A DNA stretch of 44,474 nt from positions 1 through 44,474 of the forward strand of contig JANYJT010000093.1 of the NCBI GenBank assembly GCA_025358395.1, in the 5' to 3' direction. The notes beneath the pieces were generated by a model. That model did no database searches. It was not told the origin of the DNA and saw only the letters and a program-made list of their open reading frames with translations. The stretch is from Bacteroidia bacterium. GTDB lineage: Bacteria; Bacteroidota; Bacteroidia; Bacteroidales; Prolixibacteraceae. Within the stretch, counting starts at the first letter, position 1. Every line of letters starts with the position of its first letter. A program made the position numbers and the translations under genes. Shown here piece after piece: positions 7,705 through 15,321 of this stretch.

Positions 7705-7835
7705 CAGTTCACCCGTAGACAATGCAAGATTTGTTTTAACGTCGAATCTAACTCTTTCATGGTTTTGATTTTCTCCTCGTTAGATACCGTTAAATCCGTC
7801 ATTGCTTTGATTAATGCTTGCTGCTCATCAGTCAT
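7704..7835 (-). CDS. Small helical protein, 43 aa
   Basis: Start at MTDEQQALIK, after AGGTTTAAA. The whole product reads as one amphipathic helix rich in Glu, Lys and Leu, possibly a coiled coil. It is coupled to the membrane protein that follows. Confidence 0.6.
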   Translation of the reverse strand: MTDEQQALIKAMTDLTVSNEEKIKTMKELDSTLKQILHCLRVN

Positions 7836-7836
7836 T

Positions 7837-8109
7837 TTAAACCTGATATTCAAAGTAATGGCATCGTTCTTTTTTCTCACACCATAGAGGTGAGGTTGTG
7901 TTTCCGTGTTGACACCCCTGCGGGTATAGTGGTGCTTTTTTATCCCGTAGATGTTTACAGAATCCTGATGTGTCTTTAGGTTCTGTGAAACACACTTTAC
8001 AGATTTCATTATCTTTTAAGGGTTTTTTACAAGTGAGAATACATTTTGGTTCTCCGTCCTTATAAAAAAACACTTCTCCGCAATCGCCTTTACAATAAAA
8101 GTCAGTCAT
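7837..8109 (-). CDS. Cysteine-rich protein, 90 aa
   Basis: GAGGTAACAAC precedes the ATG. Cysteines are dense and mostly paired (YCKGDCGE, CKVCF, a later Cys-His pair, CEKKERC), enough for two or three zinc or iron-sulfur sites. It may have a relative in the next gene, which shares CRGC and a final KYCKHF. Confidence 0.7.
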   Translation of the reverse strand: MTDFYCKGDCGEVFFYKDGEPKCILTCKKPLKDNEICKVCFTEPKDTSGFCKHLRDKKAPLYPQGCQHGNTTSPLWCEKKERCHYFEYQV

Positions 8110-8121
8110 GTTGTTACCTCT

Positions 8122-8385
8122 TTAATTTCTGAAATGCTTACAATACTTTCCACGTCCATCTTCTGAGTACCCGCCACCGATAATGCGGTCAACGAACTCT
8201 AAATGGAGTCCATATTCTTTACAATAATGGTGCATGACCCGTATCGGGATCTTCCTTCGGTGTAATCCGTCGTTCTCAAATGCCCGTAACTGCTCTCGCT
8301 CTGCGAGGTTGTCACAACCTCGACACATTTCATATCGCTGCCTGCTGGCTTTATCTTGCCAATCCATTTCTTTGTCAGATCTCAT
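8122..8385 (-). CDS. Hypothetical protein with scattered Cys, 87 aa
   Basis: GGAGTAATA precedes the ATG. Visible motifs are CRGC, HHYCKEYG and YCKHF near the end. The N-terminus is charged and helical. A metal-binding role is likely; otherwise unknown. Confidence 0.65.
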   Translation of the reverse strand: MRSDKEMDWQDKASRQRYEMCRGCDNLAEREQLRAFENDGLHRRKIPIRVMHHYCKEYGLHLEFVDRIIGGGYSEDGRGKYCKHFRN

Positions 8386-8405
8386 TATTACTCCATATGC
8401 ATGTT

Positions 8406-8650
8406 CTAGGTTATGTTCCCGAACCGTGTTGAGATTTCGTCATTTTTCTTTGGAATGCGTTCCATGTCGATCAAAGTTCCCAAATCCTTGATATTTACGA
8501 TGGCTCGATCTTTGACTTGAACACATGTATATTTTTCAAGTGTATCCTATCCCCTACGTTCGGGACGTGAATGTATGAATCGAATTTGAGTACCGCTTCT
8601 GAACACTTTTCACTGCAAACAAATCTTAATGTGGTTGTTCTTGCCGCCAT
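8406..8650 (-). pseudogene. Frameshifted small gene (A-run), about 81 aa if repaired
   Basis: The frame starts at MAARTTTLRFVC (ATG 8650, just after an AAGGTGTAG site) and reads to VGDRIHL. At a run of five A (minus strand, about 8533-8537) a sensible frame continues one register away: YTCVQVKDRAIVNIKDLGTL then ERIPKKNDEISTRFG, ending TAG at 8406. One extra A joins both halves. As written, the first half ends at 8495 after 51 residues. CxxxC near the N-terminus suggests a metal site. Confidence 0.5.
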
Positions 8651-8654
8651 GAAT

Positions 8655-8843
8655 CTACACCTTGATCGTTGATATGTTTGCATCCGGGATACAGGCTAAT
8701 GCAATGATGAAACACCCCGCACAGGCTACGTAATGGAATCCGTTAATCAATACATATAGACCGCCTAATATTGCTACAATTGCTACTGCGCATTTTGCAA
8801 TATTCGTGATCTTGCATCCCGATTCTTCTACTATCGTTGACAT
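8655..8843 (-). CDS. Small membrane protein, 62 aa
   Basis: GGATGATCTGAA precedes the ATG. Two hydrophobic helices (about residues 15-33 and 36-52) carry three cysteines (CAGC and one more). It ends with TAG four bases before the next ATG, so TAG works as a normal stop here. Confidence 0.65.
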   Translation of the reverse strand: MSTIVEESGCKITNIAKCAVAIVAILGGLYVLINGFHYVACAGCFIIALACIPDANISTIKV

Positions 8844-9067
8844 TTCAGATCATCCGTTTCCTTGAAATTCCCGTCGATGTTTTTCCATCCGTGATTTCTT
8901 AATACATACGATGCTCTGCTTGCGAAGCGCGGTACTCCGAATCTTACTTCATCCATTCCCGCATCTTGGAATTCCGGCGAAATGTGGTTCAATTCAAGCA
9001 GTTCCCTGATTTTTACCATGTTTTTGAGTTTTGTTTTTCCGAGCCATCGAAACTCTGTTCTACCCAT
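8831..9067 (-). CDS. Hypothetical protein, 78 aa
   Basis: The start MGRTEFRWLGKT follows TAGGTGAGAAC. The product is basic in the first third and has RFASRASYVLRNHGW. It ends in two consecutive TAG codons and overlaps the next start by 13 bases. Confidence 0.65.
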   Translation of the reverse strand: MGRTEFRWLGKTKLKNMVKIRELLELNHISPEFQDAGMDEVRFGVPRFASRASYVLRNHGWKNIDGNFKETDDLKCQR

Positions 9068-9129
9068 GTTCTCACCTACTGATTTTTGTGCATACGTATG
9101 TTTTTTTATCTGGCTTTTCTGCAAAACCG

Positions 9130-9163
9130 AATGCCTTGTTCCAGACTGAACCGAAAAAAGGTT
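9130..9163 (-). other. Intergenic hairpin element, copy 1
   Basis: It shares the pattern of three other copies: plus-strand AATGCCTTG, then GAACCGAAAAAAGGTTA. On the minus strand CCTT and AAGG can pair as an outer stem; the inner stem is weaker here than in the other copies. It lies between the 21-aa ORF and the 78-aa gene. Confidence 0.6.
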
Positions 9164-9169
9164 AAATAT

Positions 9170-9235
9170 CTAATCTACGGGTTGTCCCCGGCGGAGCGAG
9201 ATCGGGTTCTCCTGACGCAAACTACAATAATACAT
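9170..9235 (-). CDS. Possible 21-aa peptide upstream of hairpin copy 1
   Basis: GAGGTACAGTT gives the ATG at 9235 a good ribosome binding site; the frame reads MYYCSLRQENPISLRRGQ and stops at TAG. Past the TAG the frame runs through the hairpin element into the next gene, but chance explains this one time in three. Confidence 0.4.
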   Translation of the reverse strand: MYYCSLRQENPISLRRGQPVD

Positions 9236-9244
9236 AACTGTACC

Positions 9245-9769
9245 TCATGTGATAATGCCTTCAAATCTCGACGGTTTTTGTGGTAGAACTTTGATAGGTT
9301 CCGGGTCATCCGGTTCTATCGGTTCCGGGTCGAAGTTCATGATTGTTTTTATTTTTTTAAATTTGCGTTTATCGCCGCTTGTATAATCTACTTTCTGAAC
9401 GATGATTGCCATCATTGCAAGGTCAAGAGTATAAAGATATTCAATATCCCCGTGAATCCTCGTAGTCGGAACGTATGAACCACATTCCCATGCATGAGAT
9501 ATATCTTGACTTGGCTCCGTTAATGACCGTTTTTTTCGATACCTCCCCTCCCCTAAATATTCTTCGTTGTATTCCTCAGCTCCGATAAGAACTAGCCACC
9601 CGGACGCTTGCACTACGTTATTTCGTATTTTCCCTTCTTTTACCCACGACATGAACTTTTTAAGGGTTGTTAATGCGCCGTGTTCACCGTCCGGGTATCC
9701 GTCGGAATGACGATAGAATATGAGTTTATCATTGCCGTTTTTTATGATGACATTACAACGGGTTGACAT
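9245..9769 (-). CDS. Conserved phage-type protein of the MSTR/FYRHSDGYP type, 174 aa
   Basis: Start at MSTRCNVIIKNG, preceded by AAGGAGCAAAAT. The N-terminal pattern MSTR...IFYRHSDGYPDGEHG is one I know from small proteins of unknown function encoded by phages and bacteria. The C-terminus has a Pro/Asp/Glu linker. Structure is probably alpha/beta; the function is not known to me. Confidence 0.75.
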   Translation of the reverse strand: MSTRCNVIIKNGNDKLIFYRHSDGYPDGEHGALTTLKKFMSWVKEGKIRNNVVQASGWLVLIGAEEYNEEYLGEGRYRKKRSLTEPSQDISHAWECGSYVPTTRIHGDIEYLYTLDLAMMAIIVQKVDYTSGDKRKFKKIKTIMNFDPEPIEPDDPEPIKVLPQKPSRFEGIIT

Positions 9770-9779
9770 ATTTTGCTCC

Positions 9780-10286
9780 TTATTTTCTATATGCATTAAA
9801 CTGGATGTAGGTGGTATAAATTTTTACATTTTGGAATTCTTTCGGCGTGCGTTCAAGTTCAAAATCCGGCAATCCCCGATTGAAGTTTAAACGCATAACA
9901 AGATCATTCCATGAATCGTATTTGTGTAGACCCGGTTTGATTTTGTTGTCGGCTGCATCATCACGAGTCGTCCCGTCAAATGCTAACGCAACTTCATTAG
10001 TGATTGAGAAATCAATCCACCACATGAAACTTCCCCCACTAAAATGACGGATTTCAAATGATTTTACGTTGTTTAACCAACATTCACGGTATCCGTATTT
10101 TAGACCGTCTTTATCCCCTTTTACGGTGATAAACCATACGTATTTGCCCCAATCCCCTTTCTCTCCTTTCCATCCCTTTATTTCAAGAAGGTTCTTGAAT
10201 CTGTCTGTATTTAATCTCTCGATAATCGCCGTGATTTCTCCCGGTTTCATTTTGATTTTCGTGATTACTTTTGCTTGATTTGACAT
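9780..10286 (-). CDS. Hypothetical protein, 168 aa
   Basis: AAGGAGATAAAAAT precedes the ATG and the hairpin element lies just upstream. The protein is rich in aromatic residues (WGKYVWFITVKGD, GGSFMWWIDFS) and looks like a beta sandwich. Its end overlaps the long form of the next gene. No family recognised. Confidence 0.7.
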   Translation of the reverse strand: MSNQAKVITKIKMKPGEITAIIERLNTDRFKNLLEIKGWKGEKGDWGKYVWFITVKGDKDGLKYGYRECWLNNVKSFEIRHFSGGSFMWWIDFSITNEVALAFDGTTRDDAADNKIKPGLHKYDSWNDLVMRLNFNRGLPDFELERTPKEFQNVKIYTTYIQFNAYRK

Positions 10287-10303
10287 ATTTTTATCTCCTT
10301 TTA

Positions 10304-10338
10304 ATGCCTTGTATTGGAGTGAACCAATAAAAAGGTAG
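10304..10338 (-). other. Intergenic hairpin element, copy 2
   Basis: Plus strand: AATGCCTTG, then a perfect stem TATTGG-AGTGAA-CCAATA, then AAAAAGGTAG. CCTT/AAGG forms an outer stem. The inner stem bases differ from copies 3 and 4 (TTGG/CCAA versus TCGG/CCGA) but still pair, which supports a conserved fold. Confidence 0.65.
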
Positions 10339-10343
10339 TTTGG

Positions 10344-10475
10344 TTATAATCCGCCGTATTGTGGCATTTCCCAAAAAGGGGGGTGGTTTGCCGCAAACTC
10401 CTGTCCTCGTATGGCTACATGGAAAAATTCTGACGGGGTTAATCCGTATCCTTCCGATGATAACCACATTTTCAT
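10344..10475 (-). CDS. Hypothetical small protein, 43 aa
   Basis: The frame begins MKMWLSSEGYGLTPSEFF and contains EFAANHPPFWEMPQYGG. It fills the space between the TAG-containing gene and hairpin copy 2. The site before the ATG (CGGAATA) is weak. No family recognised. Confidence 0.6.
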   Translation of the reverse strand: MKMWLSSEGYGLTPSEFFHVAIRGQEFAANHPPFWEMPQYGGL

Positions 10476-10489
10476 TATTCCGTACTGTA

Positions 10490-10936
10490 TTAGAGTGCAA
10501 TCCATGTTTTCCCTTTAATATATCCCTGAAAATCTGTCGCTACGTTTCCTTTCAGGTTCCGCTTTTTGGTTTTTTGGTTTAGGCTGATCTTCGGTCGGGG
10601 GTTTTCGGTCGGGATCGGTGCCGGGATGTGCATCCCAATCATTCCGGGCATCCCTGCCACTGATAAGATTGTCGGTCGTTCCGCCGGTGCGTTAGACCAT
10701 CTTGTTTGCATTTCTTCTTGGATTGCCGTTTCCATACCGTTCAAGAAATCGTCTGATTTCCGGTTCGTGGTATAGTGCTCTGCCGCCATTTTCTTGTTGA
10801 AGATCCGAGCTGCGACGTAAATACCCTGCTTTGTGTTGGTTGGGTTTTCGTCAAGGGCTTTATTTATACCCTCGTTACCTACTGCGTATCCTCGATCCTA
10901 TTCTGCCTTATCTTTGTAATCTCTGCTGATAACCAT
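10490..10936 (-). CDS. Hypothetical protein with in-frame TAG at codon 13, 148 aa if read through
   Basis: An ATG at 10936 is preceded by AGGTGATGAC, an ideal site, and reads MVISRDYKDKAE, then TAG (10898-10900), then DRGYAVGNEGINKALDENP and on without a stop to 10490. The next in-frame ATG is at 10789 and has no good site. The stretch between TAG and that ATG looks like normal protein. Readthrough (pyrrolysine in methylotrophic methanogens), a nonsense mutation or a base error could explain it. TAG does act as a stop in several other genes here. The C-terminal half is Pro-rich and basic. Confidence 0.55.
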
Positions 10937-10967
10937 GTCATCACCTGTGCATTGGTCGCACAATATC

Positions 10968-11564
10968 TTATCCCCTCATGGCTGCTTTGAATGATTCAAT
11001 CATTTCCTTATTTGGAAATCCTGTGAGATACATACAGTCAGGAGTAATCGTAATCTCAATTGAAGGGGCGCTATTGCCTTCCGGAGCGGGGATCTGTCCA
11101 GTCAATGAGATAATCTGCTGATTGCTTGATCCGACTAAAGGAATAGCGTTTGTTGCCTTATCTTGGTCATACCGTCCAGCTACTAACATATCCGCATTTG
11201 CTAATAGGCTATTCCAGCTCAACCGATCACATTTAATCAGTTCGGGGTATGTGTACCCTGTAAAGACCATCACCGTCAATCCATGCTCTTTAAGGATTGA
11301 TGCCAGTTCCCCGAGCGCCGCCGCCTGATTGAACGGTTCCCCGCCGGAAAATGTTACTCCTTCAATCCCCTCAATCATCAGGATCTTGTTAGCTAATTCA
11401 CTGACAGGAATGAGGTTCTTTTTCTGAAACGACCAATTTTGAGGGTTAAAACAACCCGGACATTTGAAATGACATCCCTGTACCCACACGACCGCGCGTG
11501 TACCGTGCCCGTTAACTTTTGAATGCTCTAAGAAATATGCAACGTTGATCTGTTTTTCTGACAT
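10968..11564 (-). CDS. Radical SAM protein, NrdG-like activating enzyme, 198 aa
   Basis: The CxxxCxxC motif of radical SAM enzymes is CHFKCPGC (C31, C35, C38), followed by SGGEP (about 73-77) that helps bind SAM. Length and the order WVQGCHFKCPGCFN match the NrdG-like, 4Fe-4S single-cluster activase family. No NrdD reductase is in the window, so the substrate may not be ribonucleotide reductase. As far as I recall, such proteins also occur next to Ycf46/Ycf35 genes in bacteria; here it is in the same apparent operon. GAGGTGAAAAT precedes the ATG. Confidence 0.85.
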   Translation of the reverse strand: MSEKQINVAYFLEHSKVNGHGTRAVVWVQGCHFKCPGCFNPQNWSFQKKNLIPVSELANKILMIEGIEGVTFSGGEPFNQAAALGELASILKEHGLTVMVFTGYTYPELIKCDRLSWNSLLANADMLVAGRYDQDKATNAIPLVGSSNQQIISLTGQIPAPEGNSAPSIEITITPDCMYLTGFPNKEMIESFKAAMRG

Positions 11565-11646
11565 ATTTTCACCTCAATAAAACCTTATGCATAACAACGG
11601 TATGACCCGTAAATTCATCCACAAAAAATAATGCATATGGATAATT

Positions 11647-11778
11647 TTATGCTTCATCTTCTCCCGGTACTTTCTCGTTTGCATAAACGATAATTTCAGT
11701 TTCCGTGTAATTGTCGTCTAACTTGTCAAACTCAGCTCCCGGAATATCCGGGATCGGAATTCTGTTTCTCGCGCTCAT
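11647..11778 (-). CDS. Hypothetical acidic small protein, 43 aa
   Basis: GGAGATAACC precedes the ATG. The product begins MSARNRIPIPDIPGAEFDKL, with IP repeats, and ends acidic (VPGEDEA). It sits between the 272-aa and radical SAM genes and may belong to their complex, by position only. Confidence 0.65.
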   Translation of the reverse strand: MSARNRIPIPDIPGAEFDKLDDNYTETEIIVYANEKVPGEDEA

Positions 11779-11799
11779 GGTTATCTCCTGAAAAAATAT

Positions 11800-12618
11800 T
11801 TAATCAGTCATCGCAAACCGCGACGCGGTTCCGGTGCTTGCTTTTCGGGGTTTTACGACCATATCGAATTTATCATCATCGTCGGTTTTATCCCGGATAT
11901 ATACATCGTCCGGTTTGACTTCCGTATCCTCGATTGGAGCTAATGCCGGGTTTGCACCCATCCCGATCATGTCGATTGATGCAAAGCGCCCTTTCGTGTC
12001 ATCCAGTAAGGATAAGATTTCTTCCCGCATTGTGAGGATCTGATCGTTGTTGATCTGATCTTTCATTGCCTCGATTCGGGTATTGATTGCTTCATCACCG
12101 ATAACGTTTACTGCTTTGCATTTTTCGAGCATTTTAAGGAGTGCAGCTTTTGTTTTTGCTGACAGCATCCCGTTATTCTCGTTATCCTCGATGGTCTTTT
12201 CAATCCTACGGAGCACTACCCCGTGAATCTGTTCACGGATCTGTGATGTCAGGTTATCTAACAATGTGCCACTCGTGAACGCTTCTGATTGCAGGGGTAA
12301 GAATTGCGCATCTGCATGTAACGTAGGATCGATTTCTTTCATCTGTGCATCTGCTTTCAGAAGTGCCTCGGTAATCTGCTCTTTGCTCAGATCGTTCGCA
12401 ATTGCGAGACCGTAAAACTTGGCACACCCGGCATCTTTTATTACGTTGATCTGTTGTCGGATCGCCTGAATCTTTTTACGGTTCTCGGATGTAAATTTAT
12501 AGTACATCTTTTTTGCATTTTCACTCTCATAGATTTCTGACTGTCGAATGAAAAAGGGTGATGACATACTGATCTGCATCACGTAAAGTTTCTGATTTCC
12601 TGCCGTTGGTGCTGCCAT
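11800..12618 (-). CDS. Helical protein of the Ycf46/Ycf35 cluster, 272 aa
   Basis: Residues 25-210 are predicted almost entirely helical (SENRKKIQAIRQQINVIKDA, QIREQIHGVVLRRIEKTIED), with no enzyme motif. The tail is acidic (KTDDDDKFD) and ends basic with RFAMTD. Position between DUF2997-like and radical SAM genes suggests it is a subunit or substrate of the AAA+ system. No named family recognised. Confidence 0.75.
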   Translation of the reverse strand: MAAPTAGNQKLYVMQISMSSPFFIRQSEIYESENAKKMYYKFTSENRKKIQAIRQQINVIKDAGCAKFYGLAIANDLSKEQITEALLKADAQMKEIDPTLHADAQFLPLQSEAFTSGTLLDNLTSQIREQIHGVVLRRIEKTIEDNENNGMLSAKTKAALLKMLEKCKAVNVIGDEAINTRIEAMKDQINNDQILTMREEILSLLDDTKGRFASIDMIGMGANPALAPIEDTEVKPDDVYIRDKTDDDDKFDMVVKPRKASTGTASRFAMTD

Positions 12619-12645
12619 GATTTACTACCTCACTTTTTGCTGAAA

Positions 12646-12861
12646 TTAATAGTGATTTTGGGTTGTTTCTATGGTAGAATCCGTAACATAAACCTCACTT
12701 TTCTTTTCCTGTGATTTTTCGTTACAGGTTACACCAATTGATCTCATGTGCTTCTCAAAATCTTTGAGATCTGTTAAGCACTTGCCGCCCGTATATCCGG
12801 ATGCCTCGACTTTTATACCGTCCGGAGTGATCGTGAATTTCATCTGTTTTTTTCCTTCCAT
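12646..12861 (-). CDS. DUF2997-like protein, 71 aa
   Basis: After a short leader the core reads MKFTITPDGIKVEASGYTGG followed by KC and a helix, matching the DUF2997 pattern of strand, PDG turn, strand, G..G.xC, helix. This family is known next to Ycf35 and Ycf46, as here. It lacks the usual acidic C-terminal end. GGAGTGGTAATT precedes the ATG at 12861; a second start at MKFT is possible. Confidence 0.65.
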   Translation of the reverse strand: MEGKKQMKFTITPDGIKVEASGYTGGKCLTDLKDFEKHMRSIGVTCNEKSQEKKSEVYVTDSTIETTQNHY

Positions 12862-12863
12862 AA

Positions 12864-13277
12864 TTACCACTCCTGAGCGATAACAACGAGATTTTTCTGC
12901 TCATCCGTTGTGGTGCTTGTTGACATACCGTTGATGTTGCTCCACTGGTAGACTCCGGACTCCTGATAATACACTTTAACGTCATTGGTCATTTCAGTGT
13001 AGAGGTTGTGTTTCCGTTCCTCGTCCCAGCATCCGTAAGAATCCCCGGACATTTCCCATGTTCCATCTGATTTCAGATTGAATCGTAGGTTTCCTTCCGG
13101 ATGCCATGACTGTACCGGCGCATCAATTTTCTCATAGTGAACTTGGATGATTTTGCCGTTTGTCGATTCTTCAAAGGTCATACCGATATGCTTGTTTTTC
13201 ATCTGATTTAATGCATTGATCAAGTGATTTTTGTTATCAAACTTGATCTTACTCTCAACTACTGTAATGTGACTCAT
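12864..13277 (-). CDS. Ycf35-like (DUF1257) protein, 137 aa
   Basis: The N-terminus MSHITVVESKIKFDN and HLINALNQM fit the conserved start of Ycf35/DUF1257 (MSHF..I.T.I.D...L..AL). The middle has LRFNLKSDGTWEMSGDSYG, where the family has a strand pair and a Gly turn, and the end LVVIAQEW matches its final strand with a closing Trp. GAGGTTAAA precedes the ATG. Ycf35 is of unknown function and travels with Ycf46. It may act with the AAA+ ATPase upstream. Confidence 0.75.
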   Translation of the reverse strand: MSHITVVESKIKFDNKNHLINALNQMKNKHIGMTFEESTNGKIIQVHYEKIDAPVQSWHPEGNLRFNLKSDGTWEMSGDSYGCWDEERKHNLYTEMTNDVKVYYQESGVYQWSNINGMSTSTTTDEQKNLVVIAQEW

Positions 13278-13310
13278 TTTAACCTCAATTTGGGTATTCG
13301 AATTTCGATA

Positions 13311-13348
13311 CCTGATGCCTTGATCTCGGAACGAACCGAAAAAAAAAG
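13311..13348 (-). other. Intergenic hairpin element, copy 3
   Basis: Plus strand: GATGCCTTGAT, inner stem TCGG-AACGAA-CCGA, eight A, GGTA. The outer CCTT/AAGG pairing is kept. It lies between the ATPase stop and the Ycf35-like start. On the minus strand the A run becomes a U run and could also act as a terminator. Confidence 0.65.
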
Positions 13349-13357
13349 GTATTTGAT

Positions 13358-15037
13358 TTAAACCATATCGTCAAGTCCGATGCCGGACTCAAAGCGACCC
13401 CCTGTTTTTCCGGTGGACGCTGCGATTTGTGCTGATTTTTTGCCGTCATCCTCAGACGCGTTTGTAGCATTTGTATCAGCCCATTCCCGCATTTCCTTGA
13501 TTTCTTCCGCCTTTTTGATGGTGATCGGTTTAGCTGAATTGAACTGAGCTATAACGTGCTCTGTGGTTAGATCGATTCCTTCATCAAATGCGGCTCCTAA
13601 TGCTTCTTGGATGACGTTCCGAACCTCGCGCCCTACGAACCCTTTAGCGGCGATTACAATTTTATCCATGTCGAAATTTTTTGGATCGCGCCCGACTTTT
13701 ACGAGATGGATTAAAATGATTTCATACAACTCTTTTGCAGTCGGAACGTCCACGAAAAAGATCCGCGCGAACCTCGCCATAAGTTCAGGTTTCAAGGATT
13801 TCTGTGAATTGCACGTCGCAATCACATAGACGCCTTGATTTTCTTCCATCCATGTAAGCAACGTTCCGAAAATACGCTGTCCTACCCCGGAATCCCCGTT
13901 CCCCGTTCCAAATGACATCCCTTTTTCGATTTCATCAATCCATAAGATACATGGAGCGATTGCATCTGCGAGTTTTAAAGCTTGCCTTGTCCGGGATTCT
14001 GACTCACCTACGAGTGAACCGAACAACGATCCAACATCTAACCTGACAATCGGAAGCTGCATCTCTTTTGAACATGCTTGCGCCGATAAGGATTTCCCGC
14101 CGCCGGGCACACCTATCAGGAGCGCTCCTTTTTGGGGTAGAATGCCGAAATCACGCGCTTTCTTGGATAATCGCCGTGATACGCTTGTGATGTGCGTTTT
14201 TAGGACTTTTAATCCCCCGATGCTTGCCGCGCTTTCTGTCGTGTCGATGTACTCAAGTACTCCACTCTTTTTTATGATCTGCTTTTTCTCGGACAGTATC
14301 ATATTGATGTCAAACTCGCCGCCTACAAAGCACTTAGCAAGTACGTCCTCAAACTCCATGCACGTAAGACCCCGAGCGGCTCCGATAATGCGATCTCCAT
14401 ATGCATCAAACTGAGATCTCATTGTCGCCCGGTTCTTTATTACGCGTGTCAACTGGTCTTTGTATTCTTGTTCTTTTTCCGGGTTGTCTTTTGCTTTTCC
14501 CTTGATCGTTTGTTCTTGTGTCCGTAACCCGTCAAGTGCCTCGCATAGAATTGATTTTAATTCTGAGTCGTCCGGTAACGGTAATTCTAATACCGTTATT
14601 GACTTTTGAAGATCTAACGGGATTTTGAATGACGGCGAAATAAACACTATCGTTTTTGATGTGTATTTCAATGATGCTGATAGATCCCTGAGTTTCCTTT
14701 GAATCTGTGGTGCATCCATAAATTTGTGGAAGTCTAACAGGATATACACACTTTTTGCACCGGGGGGAACTTGAAATTTTTCTATGTCTACTAATGCCTG
14801 AAATGGATCATGTACATGCGGTGTCGGAATCACCTCTACCGATTTATTGGTGATACTATCCCGCATTCCGGAAGTCATCGACCATATGTTTACATACTGC
14901 GCATTTGCTCTATCAAATGCAGCTTCCTCGACGAGTTTTTGTGCGCGTACTTCCTCACTGGATTCGATTGCAACAAGGGTATATTTTGCCCGGATTAAGG
15001 TGCTTATCTCAATCTTGAATTCTTCAATTTTCATCAT
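13358..15037 (-). CDS. Ycf46-like AAA+ ATPase, 559 aa
   Basis: The C-terminal AAA+ domain has Walker A GVPGGGKS (309-316), Walker B CILWIDEIEK (363-372), sensor 1 Asn in IATCNSQ (about 410), arginines in ELMARFARIFF (422, 425) and sensor 2 GFVGREVRN (about 467). The N-terminal 200 residues match the non-ATPase part of Ycf46 (RAKYTLVAIES, VYILLDFHKFMDAP, FISPSFKIP). All catalytic residues are present. It heads the cluster with Ycf35- and DUF2997-like genes. The family's role is unresolved; a remodelling or anti-host function is inference. The tail ends GIGLDDMV. GAGGTAATTACTA precedes the start. Confidence 0.88.
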   Translation of the reverse strand: MMKIEEFKIEISTLIRAKYTLVAIESSEEVRAQKLVEEAAFDRANAQYVNIWSMTSGMRDSITNKSVEVIPTPHVHDPFQALVDIEKFQVPPGAKSVYILLDFHKFMDAPQIQRKLRDLSASLKYTSKTIVFISPSFKIPLDLQKSITVLELPLPDDSELKSILCEALDGLRTQEQTIKGKAKDNPEKEQEYKDQLTRVIKNRATMRSQFDAYGDRIIGAARGLTCMEFEDVLAKCFVGGEFDINMILSEKKQIIKKSGVLEYIDTTESAASIGGLKVLKTHITSVSRRLSKKARDFGILPQKGALLIGVPGGGKSLSAQACSKEMQLPIVRLDVGSLFGSLVGESESRTRQALKLADAIAPCILWIDEIEKGMSFGTGNGDSGVGQRIFGTLLTWMEENQGVYVIATCNSQKSLKPELMARFARIFFVDVPTAKELYEIILIHLVKVGRDPKNFDMDKIVIAAKGFVGREVRNVIQEALGAAFDEGIDLTTEHVIAQFNSAKPITIKKAEEIKEMREWADTNATNASEDDGKKSAQIAASTGKTGGRFESGIGLDDMV

Positions 15038-15079
15038 TAGTAATTACCTCACAATTTGATATTCTTAGACGATACATGA

Positions 15080-15114
15080 TGCCTCGATTTTCGGAGCGAA
15101 CCGAAAAAAAGGTA
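15080..15114 (-). other. Intergenic hairpin element, copy 4
   Basis: Plus strand: GATGCCTCGAT, inner stem TTTTCGG-AGCGAA-CCGAAAA (seven pairs), then GGTAA. The loop on the minus strand is TTCGCT. It lies in the leader of the AAA+ gene, after a short ORF, as copy 1 does. Confidence 0.7.
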
Positions 15115-15120
15115 AGGAGT

Positions 15121-15186
15121 TTATAAGTGATAATATCCGCTCGCGTCGATTGGCATGTTACTATAATCAGGTTCGGGTTCGATCAT
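15121..15186 (-). CDS. Possible 21-aa peptide in leader of the AAA+ operon
   Basis: GGAGGTATT directly before the ATG is an ideal ribosome binding site. The frame reads MIEPEPDYSNMPIDASGYY and ends HL before TAA. The same frame extends upstream through a TAG (15214-15216) to another ATG at 15228 with its own GAGGTAAAATCA site, so a 35-residue form would need readthrough. A leader peptide or small subunit is possible. Confidence 0.5.
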   Translation of the reverse strand: MIEPEPDYSNMPIDASGYYHL

Positions 15187-15283
15187 AATACCTCCATCTT
15201 CTTTTTCGGACTTCTATACCGGATGCATTGATTTTACCTCGATTGATGCCTATTCCCGGACTTGTCACCGGGATGAATGATAG

Positions 15284-15293
15284 TGTATATGCA
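15284..15293 (-). promoter_or_regulatory. TATA-like box TGCATATACA, promoter of the AAA+ operon
   Basis: The minus-strand TGCATATACA lies downstream of the long-RNA terminator and 56 bases before the first possible start (15228). The same 10-mer recurs upstream of other gene blocks (17067, 22183, 29830, 32239). A TATA role with start of transcription near 15265 is inference. Confidence 0.5.
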
Positions 15294-15321
15294 GGTTTTA
15301 ATCCCGTAAGTAGTGTAGATT

